Source: Caldilineaceae bacterium (GTDB lineage Bacteria > Chloroflexota > Anaerolineae > Caldilineales > Caldilineaceae). From it: 64,000 bases of DNA. The translations under genes and the position numbers were made by a program. The notes under the pieces were generated by a model. The model saw nothing but the letters and a program-made list of their open reading frames with translations. It had not been told where the DNA came from and made no database searches. The stretch is from contig JACKBA010000006.1 of assembly GCA_020634815.1 (NCBI GenBank), forward strand, positions 62,001-126,000, in the 5' to 3' direction. Of the stretch, positions 58,243-64,000 are shown one piece after another. Position 1 is the first letter of the stretch, and each line of letters begins with the position of its first letter.

Positions 58243-60768
58243 ATGCCCAGGAAACGCCCTGCACCGGAAACTTCCTTCACCGAGGATGACATCGTCTACG
58301 TGCCGCTCGATGATCCCCCGGCCTTCTCCGCGGAGGCCGACGAGGATGCGTGGCCGGCTGAAGCGCACCGTTCGGCGCCGGAAAAGCCGGAAATGATCGC
58401 TCTCTCCGCCACCGACCTGGCCGAGTTTTTCGGCGCGGGTGGTCCGCTGGCGAAGGCGCTGGACGGGTACGAGCTGCGCCAGAGCCAGCTCGAGATGGCC
58501 GAAGCGGTCAAGCGCGCGTTGTTGGAACACCATCATGCGCTCATCGAGGCGCCCACTGGCACGGGCAAGTCGATCGCATACCTGGTGCCGGCCATCCTCA
58601 GCGGGCAGACGGTCGTCGTCTCCACGGCCAACAAGGCGCTGCAGAGCCAGCTCTTCAACAAGGAGATTCCCTTCCTGCGCAAGGTGCTGGGCAAGCCGAT
58701 CCCGACGGTCGTGGTCAAGGGGCGCTCCAACTACATCTGCACGCTGAAGGTGGAGAAAGAAGGCAAGGAGCAGCAGTACATCGCGCTCTACGACCAGGCC
58801 GACACCCAATTCAACGCAGTCAGCGACTGGCTGGGCGAGACCGCCACCGGTGACGTCGACGAACTGCCCTTCATGCTCGGGTCGGATCTGCGGCCGCGCC
58901 TGGTGAGCTTCCCCGACGACTGCCTGCACACCGACTGTCGCTATTACGATGACGAGTGCTGGGTCAACCAGATGCGTGACCAGGCGGCACAGGCTCAGGT
59001 GATCATCACCAACCACCACCTGCTGCTCAACGCGCTCGAACTGGGCTTTGCCGGCGAGCGGCTCGTCCCGCCGGCGCCGATCTACATCATCGACGAGGCG
59101 CACCACGTGGAGCAGATCGCCACATCCGTCTTCGAGGTTGCCGTCACCGACTACACGGTGGAGCAACTGCTGACGCGCGGTCTCTTCCGCGAGCATCTGG
59201 CCGACGACGAAATCGACGAGTTGCGCTATCTCAACACGCTGGCGTTCCAGGCGATTGCCAACAGCAGCAATGAGAACGCCTTCCAGGTCGAGGGCGACAT
59301 AGAGGAGATTCTGCGGCTGAGCGGCGCGCTGGGCAAGCTGGGCGAGCGGATGAAGAGCAACAACCCCTACCGCGCGGCCGTTGAACAGGCGGCGCAGCAG
59401 GGCGTCCGGCCCGATGACGATACGGCCGAGCGCAACCGCTACTACGAACTGGCCATCACGTCACTCAACAGCACGGCCACCAAACTCCAGGCCATCGGCA
59501 GCAGCCGCAAGGACGATTCGTTCGTGCGCTATGCTGTGCGCGTCTTCGACCGCCGCTACGTCAGCCTCGAGGTTCATGCCGCGCCCATCAACCCGGCCGA
59601 ACTGCTGACCGCCTGCCTCTTCCACCCAGAGAACGACCAGGGCGATCCGGTCGACCGGACCGTCATCTGCACGAGTGCGACGCTGGCGACGAACGGTCAC
59701 TTTCACCACTACAGGGCGCGCTGCGGCATCAAGAGCGCCGGCGAGGAAATCGTGCTGCCGGCAGTCTTCGACTACCCGCGCCAGGCCGTGCTCTACCAGC
59801 CGCCGCTACCCGCCTACAACTATCGCAACGCCGACGCCTTCTACGATGCCGTGGCCGGTGAAATTGAGCGGCTGCTGGAAGTGAGCCGCGGGCGCACGCT
59901 CTGCCTTTTCACCAACTGGAGCGGCTTGCAGCAGGTCAACGATCGCCTGCAAAGCGGCATCCGTGGCGTCGTCTGGCCCGTGCGCGCCCAGGGCGACGCG
60001 CCACGCGATGCGCTGCTGGGCTGGTTCCGCGAGACGCCCTACAGCGTCCTCCTGGCGACACGCTCGTTCTGGGAGGGCGTCGACATCCCCGGCGAAGGGC
60101 TGAGCCTGGTGATCATGGACAAGATGCCTTTCCCCACGCCCGGCGACCCGCTACACGGCGCGCGCATGCGGGCCATCGACGCCGAGGGGCGCTCAAGTTT
60201 CGAGGAGTACATGGTGCCGCTGATGACGCTGGCGCTCAAGCAGGGCTTTGGCCGGCTCATCCGCCGCAGCGACGACAGCGGCGTGGTCGCCATCCTCGAC
60301 GAGCGACTGAGCAGCAAAGGCTACGGCCGCCGCGCCCGCCAAGATCTGCCGCCGGCCTTCTTCACGCGCGACTTCAAGTCGGTCCATCACTTCTTCCGCA
60401 GCGCGATTGACGGACAGGCCGAGTTTGCGCTCAACGTTTGGGACGGCGCGCGCGACACGCCCGGCCAGTGGCGCTGGCAGCTCGTGCGCCTGCAAGATGG
60501 TCGCGCCGACTCCGGTTCCGGCCGCGTCGAGGCAGAGGCCGAAGCCACGCACACGGAGATCCACGCCGCGCTGGCCGGGCTGAGCGACTTGCAGGGGCGC
60601 ATCGAGCGCGCCGGGCACTCACCGGCACGCTTTGCCGTCGAATTGCGCTGTAGCCCCGCCACGGCTGATCTGCTGGCCGCCGGCATTCCGCACACCGAAC
60701 TGGCGCAGCGCTGGGCGGCCGGCACCGGCGTCTGGCAGGCCGTCCTCCCGCGCGCCGTGCCGCGCTGA
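58243..60768 (+). CDS. DinG/XPD-type ATP-dependent DNA helicase with iron-sulfur cysteines
   Basis: 841 residues, superfamily 2. Walker A 'IEAPTGTGKSIAYLVPAIL' (103-110), DEAH box 'IYIIDEAHHVEQIATSVFEV' (284-287). Four cysteines between them (Cys166 in 'SNYIC', Cys227, Cys232 and Cys239 in 'DDCLHTDCRYYDDECW') match the Fe-S cluster domain of DinG/XPD helicases. C-terminal motifs: 'TLCLFTNWSGLQQVN', 'LLATRSFWEGVDIPGEGLSL', and 'ALKQGFGRLIRRSDDSGVVA' (motif VI). There is no N-terminal exonuclease, so it is not the DinG-epsilon fusion. It unwinds 5'-3' and removes R-loops or G4 structures. Spacing of 5 nt to the permease gene. Confidence 0.92.
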   Translation: MPRKRPAPETSFTEDDIVYVPLDDPPAFSAEADEDAWPAEAHRSAPEKPEMIALSATDLAEFFGAGGPLAKALDGYELRQSQLEMAEAVKRALLEHHHALIEAPTGTGKSIAYLVPAILSGQTVVVSTANKALQSQLFNKEIPFLRKVLGKPIPTVVVKGRSNYICTLKVEKEGKEQQYIALYDQADTQFNAVSDWLGETATGDVDELPFMLGSDLRPRLVSFPDDCLHTDCRYYDDECWVNQMRDQAAQAQVIITNHHLLLNALELGFAGERLVPPAPIYIIDEAHHVEQIATSVFEVAVTDYTVEQLLTRGLFREHLADDEIDELRYLNTLAFQAIANSSNENAFQVEGDIEEILRLSGALGKLGERMKSNNPYRAAVEQAAQQGVRPDDDTAERNRYYELAITSLNSTATKLQAIGSSRKDDSFVRYAVRVFDRRYVSLEVHAAPINPAELLTACLFHPENDQGDPVDRTVICTSATLATNGHFHHYRARCGIKSAGEEIVLPAVFDYPRQAVLYQPPLPAYNYRNADAFYDAVAGEIERLLEVSRGRTLCLFTNWSGLQQVNDRLQSGIRGVVWPVRAQGDAPRDALLGWFRETPYSVLLATRSFWEGVDIPGEGLSLVIMDKMPFPTPGDPLHGARMRAIDAEGRSSFEEYMVPLMTLALKQGFGRLIRRSDDSGVVAILDERLSSKGYGRRARQDLPPAFFTRDFKSVHHFFRSAIDGQAEFALNVWDGARDTPGQWRWQLVRLQDGRADSGSGRVEAEAEATHTEIHAALAGLSDLQGRIERAGHSPARFAVELRCSPATADLLAAGIPHTELAQRWAAGTGVWQAVLPRAVPR

Positions 60769-60773
60769 CTCGT

Positions 60774-61715
60774 ATGCGTCGTTCCGCACTCCTGCGCCTG
60801 CTGCTGCTCGTCGCGGTCCTGGCTGGCGCCAACTTCGGCGGCTTTGCCTACGCCTACCTGGCCCGTTCCACCGCCGGCAACCCCTTCTTTGGCAACCAGG
60901 CCGACGCTGGTGGCCTTTTCCCGGCCTACGCTGCCTACGTTCGCCAGATCAGCACAGCCAGCCTGACTGATGTGGCGGTCTACGGCGACGACTTCGGCCG
61001 CGTGCTGCTCGAAGCGACGCTGGCGAGCCTGGGCCTGCTGTTGGCGTCGCTGGCCGTCAGTATCGTCGTCGGCATCACCATCGGTCTGCTGGGCGTGCGC
61101 GTGCGGCCGCCGGGCGTGCGCGGCTGGCTCACGGCGGTGACCACGGTCGGCCTGTCCACGCCGAGCTTCTTCTTTGGCCGGCTGGTCGTCGCCCTTTTTC
61201 TGCTCATGATCATCAACGTGCCCGGCGCGTCCATGCCGCTGCCCATCCAGGGCTTCGGGTGGGATGTGCATCTCGTCCTGCCGGTCATTGCCCTCTCGCT
61301 GCGTCCCACCGCGCAGATCGGACAGATCATGGCCGGGCTGCTGGCCGGGGAACTGGGCCGCCAGTATGTGACGGCCGCGCGCGGCAAGGGGCTGGCCGAA
61401 GCGCGCGTCGTGCGCCACCACGCGCTGCGCAACGTGTGGGCGCCGGTCTTCCAGGCTATGGCCGGCACCGTGCGGCTGATGGTCGGCGAACTGGTCGTCG
61501 TCGAGTGGCTCTTTGCCTGGCCTGGCCTGGGCTACCTGCTGGCGGCGACGCTCATCCCGGCCGAGTTTGCCTCGGCGTCGGTGGAGTCGCGCTTTCTCGA
61601 CCCGCCGCTGGTGGCGTCGATCCTGACCATTTTCGCCGTCGTCTTCGTGCTCACCGACCTGCTGGCCGGCCAGGCTGCAGCGATGGCCGACCCGCGCCAG
61701 CGGCAGGTGGGGTGA
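60774..61715 (+). CDS. Peptide/nickel-type ABC transporter permease (DppB-like)
   Basis: 313 residues, BPD_transp_1 family. TM1 is 'LLLLVAVLAGANFGGFAYAY', then an extracytoplasmic segment of about 60 residues with no recognised motif. The EAA-loop region is 'YVTAARGKGLAEARVVRHHA' with 'LRNVWAPVF'. The last TMs carry 'WLFAWPGLGYLLAATLI'. Compared with DppB/OppB the first extracytoplasmic part differs, but the core of about five helices is preserved. It starts 5 nt after the helicase stop without a clear ribosome site. Together with the following gene it forms the permease pair; the binding protein and ATPases are not in the window. Confidence 0.88.
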   Translation: MRRSALLRLLLLVAVLAGANFGGFAYAYLARSTAGNPFFGNQADAGGLFPAYAAYVRQISTASLTDVAVYGDDFGRVLLEATLASLGLLLASLAVSIVVGITIGLLGVRVRPPGVRGWLTAVTTVGLSTPSFFFGRLVVALFLLMIINVPGASMPLPIQGFGWDVHLVLPVIALSLRPTAQIGQIMAGLLAGELGRQYVTAARGKGLAEARVVRHHALRNVWAPVFQAMAGTVRLMVGELVVVEWLFAWPGLGYLLAATLIPAEFASASVESRFLDPPLVASILTIFAVVFVLTDLLAGQAAAMADPRQRQVG

Positions 61716-61722
61716 CGTCAAC

Positions 61723-63984
61723 ATGGCAACGAAGATTGGCGGCGCCTCTTCGATCTCGGCCCAGCCACCCCAACCCTCGCGACGGCGCAACTGGCCGCTG
61801 ATCCTCGGCGGCTGGATTGTCGCCGGTGTCGTGCTGGTCGCTATCGCCGGGCCGTGGCTGGCGCCGCACGACCCGCTGGCGCGCACGGCCGCGGTGCAGA
61901 TGGGTGACCGCTGGGTCGGCCCGCCCTACCCGCCCCTCACTGCGGGCTTCTGGCTCGGCTCGGACCAGGCCGGCCGCGACCTCCTCAGCCGGCTGCTGTG
62001 GGCGGTGCAGCCGACGCTGCTGCTGGTGATCGTCATCGCCCTGGTGCGTCTGGTCGTCGGCATGGCGGTCGGTCTGCTGGCAGGGTATGCTGGCGGCACG
62101 TTTCAGCGCATCGTCGACGGCCTCATCCGCGTGGCACTGCTCTTCCCCGTGCTCGTCGTCGCCCTGGCGGTGATTGCCTTCGTTGGCATCCAGCGCGGGT
62201 TGCTGGCCTTTATCCTGGGCTTGTCGCTGACCGGCTGGGCGGAGACGGCGCGCTATGTCGAGACGCAGGCGCGCACGATCAAACGCGAGCTATACGTGGA
62301 AAGCGCGCGTAGCATGGGCGCCGGCGATGCGCACCTGCTGGTCTATCATGTCCTGCGCCACGTCCTGCCGCTGGGGGCGATGCTGCTTGCCTTCGAAGTG
62401 AGCGGCACGCTCATGGCGACGGCCTCGCTCGGCTTTCTCGGCTACTACATCGGCGGCGGTGCATGGATCACCGTCGAGGATTGGGTGGCGCGCCGTGCGG
62501 CCGGCGTCCCCGAGTTGGGCCAGATGCTGGCGACCTCCTTCGAGGTGCTGCTGCGGCCATGGCCCATGGTCGTCACCGGCGGCGTGGTGATGGTGATCGT
62601 GCTGGGGGTGACGCTGCTGGGCGAAGGATTGCGCCGCCAGTTGCAGGGCGAGCTCGAGTTGCGCCCCTCGCTCCTCGACCGCACGTTGAATTGGACGGCA
62701 GGCTTGTTGTCGCGTCCGGACATGGCGAGTGCCGGGCGCAGCAGAATGCGTTGGCTGTGGGGTATGGCTGCGATTCTCCTGGCCGGCGTCGTGCTCGTCG
62801 CCGTCATGTTCATGAACCGGTCCGCTGCGCCGGCCCCGGCCGGCTTCAGCCTCGTTCCGCCGGGCGGGCATGCCTGGGCCACCCAGCGCCACGACGCGTT
62901 CGGCACGCAAGCATCGCCCGAGCCCGGCCCGGCTGCCGCAACGGTGATCTGGCAATTCGCACATCCGGAAGGCTTTGCAACGGCGCCGGTCGTGGGTAGC
63001 GACGGCACGGTCTACGTGGTCGACATGGCCGGCGACCTGCTGGCGATCGACGCGCAGGGCGACTTGCGCTGGCGCATGCCGCTGGGGGTGACACCGGTCG
63101 GCGCCCCGGCAATCGGCCCGGACGGCGCGATCTACGTCGTCGATGCCGGGCCGGGGCTGAGCGCCATCGCCGCCGATGGGACGGTGCTATGGCGCTACAC
63201 GCCTGCGGCGGAAGGGCGGCGCGCTACCTCCGGGCCAATCGTCGGCGTCGATGGCACGATCTACTTCAGCCGGGTCGACCGCGTGCAGGCCGTGAACCCC
63301 GACGGCAGCGAGCGCTGGCTGTCGGCGCCCGTCGAAGGCTTGTGGGAAGAGCCGCCGCGCCTCAGCCCGACCTACGCTCTCGTCTTCCTGGGCCTTGGCG
63401 CGCTGTCGACAGAGGACGGTGCGCTGGTCGACCTGCAACTGCCCATTTCGCAGGAGATGCTCTTCACGGGGCCGCGCCTGGCCGTCGGTGCGAACGGCCG
63501 CCATTACCTCATGGCGGGCAATACTGCGCTGGAGTGGGAACTGGTGCAGGGTAGGGCGCAGGTCAGCCGCTCCATCACGTGGGACGTGGGCGGGCTCAAC
63601 ATCTTCGTCCCGTCCGACTCGGGCATTTCGGCCGACAACTTCATGTGGCTCTTCTACGGCCAGTCGTTCAGCACGGCGCGCATTGCGTGGATCGACGGCA
63701 ACAGCCGCCTGCTCACGAACATCGAGGCCGCGCTGCGCGACACCCGTCTTGTCGGCATCGATCCGGCCGGGGATGCCTATTTGTGCAGCCGGATCGGCAA
63801 GGCGCGCTGCCTTCAATTTGATCGCAGTACCGGAGCTATAGGCTGGGACATGACGATGCCGGACGGGCTTGGCGTGGCCGGTGGGGCCCTGGCGCCCGGA
63901 AGGCTCTACGTCAGCACCGGCGATGGCTTCCTGTATGCGCTGGGCGACGCTGCCGCCGGCGAAAGTGGTGATGATCGTTCCTGA
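61723..63984 (+). CDS. DppC-like ABC permease fused to a PQQ-type beta-propeller
   Basis: 753 residues. Residues about 20-300 are a DppC-type permease: 'LILGGWIVAGVVLVAIAGPW', 'WLGSDQAGRDLLSRLLWAVQ' (the DxxGRD motif of this family), and the EAA loop 'YVESARSMGAGDAHLLVYHV'. A further TM ('LWGMAAILLAGVVLVAVMFM', about 345-364) leads to an exported C-terminal half made of PQQ-like propeller blades: 'GTVYVVDMAGDLLAIDAQGD', 'LRWRMP', 'GAIYVVDAGPGLSAIAADGT', 'VLWRYTP', 'GTIYFSRVDRVQAVNPDGSE'. Such propellers usually bind ligands or assemble complexes. No interruption lies between the halves. 7 nt follow the partner permease. Confidence 0.88.
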   Translation: MATKIGGASSISAQPPQPSRRRNWPLILGGWIVAGVVLVAIAGPWLAPHDPLARTAAVQMGDRWVGPPYPPLTAGFWLGSDQAGRDLLSRLLWAVQPTLLLVIVIALVRLVVGMAVGLLAGYAGGTFQRIVDGLIRVALLFPVLVVALAVIAFVGIQRGLLAFILGLSLTGWAETARYVETQARTIKRELYVESARSMGAGDAHLLVYHVLRHVLPLGAMLLAFEVSGTLMATASLGFLGYYIGGGAWITVEDWVARRAAGVPELGQMLATSFEVLLRPWPMVVTGGVVMVIVLGVTLLGEGLRRQLQGELELRPSLLDRTLNWTAGLLSRPDMASAGRSRMRWLWGMAAILLAGVVLVAVMFMNRSAAPAPAGFSLVPPGGHAWATQRHDAFGTQASPEPGPAAATVIWQFAHPEGFATAPVVGSDGTVYVVDMAGDLLAIDAQGDLRWRMPLGVTPVGAPAIGPDGAIYVVDAGPGLSAIAADGTVLWRYTPAAEGRRATSGPIVGVDGTIYFSRVDRVQAVNPDGSERWLSAPVEGLWEEPPRLSPTYALVFLGLGALSTEDGALVDLQLPISQEMLFTGPRLAVGANGRHYLMAGNTALEWELVQGRAQVSRSITWDVGGLNIFVPSDSGISADNFMWLFYGQSFSTARIAWIDGNSRLLTNIEAALRDTRLVGIDPAGDAYLCSRIGKARCLQFDRSTGAIGWDMTMPDGLGVAGGALAPGRLYVSTGDGFLYALGDAAAGESGDDRS

Positions 63985-64000
63985 CTCTGCGGGGCAAGCG

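Overview
This window comes from a GC-rich bacterial chromosome. Gene content and style (Pro/Thr-rich 'PTPTP' linkers in exported proteins, CHAT/NB-ARC/TPR proteins, F420/flavin-type LLM oxidoreductase, tandem type I DAHP synthases, LysM-fasciclin exported protein) suggest a filamentous Chloroflexota of the Anaerolineae/Caldilineae type. That placement is an inference; there is no rRNA or other phylogenetic marker here. No tRNA, rRNA, CRISPR array, prophage or IS transposase was seen. Several promoters match a sigma-70-like TTGNNN-N17-TANNNT consensus.

Layout. 1-7.9 kb: a leftward chemosensory operon (REC-histidine kinase, CheW, CheR-TPR, MCP, CheW, MCP, CheA running off the left edge). 8-10.3 kb: a two-gene K+ uptake system (TrkH/KtrB-like plus TrkA/KtrA-like) with its own promoter. 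10.4-12.2 kb: M19 dipeptidase and Nudix hydrolase. 12.3-14.4 kb: trpB-trpA. 14.5-16.9 kb: LLM oxidoreductase, a repeat island and an MFS transporter. 16.9-26 kb: a leftward aromatic amino acid supra-operon (aroH chorismate mutase, pheA, two tandem DAHP synthases, tyrA, aroA, an alpha/beta hydrolase and an AroE-GNAT fusion), preceded by a long leader with two terminator-like hairpins and an aromatic-rich reading frame. A small four-helix-bundle gene flanked by inverted repeats interrupts it. 26-29 kb: EamA transporter, then a three-gene operon (AhpD-like, YbjN-like, lysophospholipase-like). 29-34.5 kb: phasin-like protein, then ftsH, a membrane protein, dCMP deaminase and GH1 beta-glucosidase. 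34.8-38.5 kb: flavodoxin, SDR, SpoU methyltransferase and class I methyltransferase.

38.6-43.7 kb is the most unusual part. It holds a winged-helix-like protein, a small membrane protein and a caspase-like CHAT protease fused to an NB-ARC-type ATPase and an array of about 13 almost identical 40-residue TPRs. The array is broken by small deletions that fall only inside the repeats. 43.8-50.8 kb: GNAT, a candidate structured RNA with promoter and terminator, a heterodimeric ABC exporter, a HicBA toxin-antitoxin pair, an orphan LuxR-type regulator and a HAD phosphatase. 51-64 kb: a lipobox-bearing class A penicillin-binding protein, two exported repeat/LysM-fasciclin proteins, a DinG/XPD-type helicase and two oligopeptide-type ABC permeases, the second fused to a PQQ-like beta-propeller.

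Many intergenic gaps are filled by short (about 7-bp) tandem repeat islands, usually arranged as two opposed arms able to form long hairpins. At least six sequence families recur. They sit directly against stop and start codons and in several places displace the ribosome binding site.
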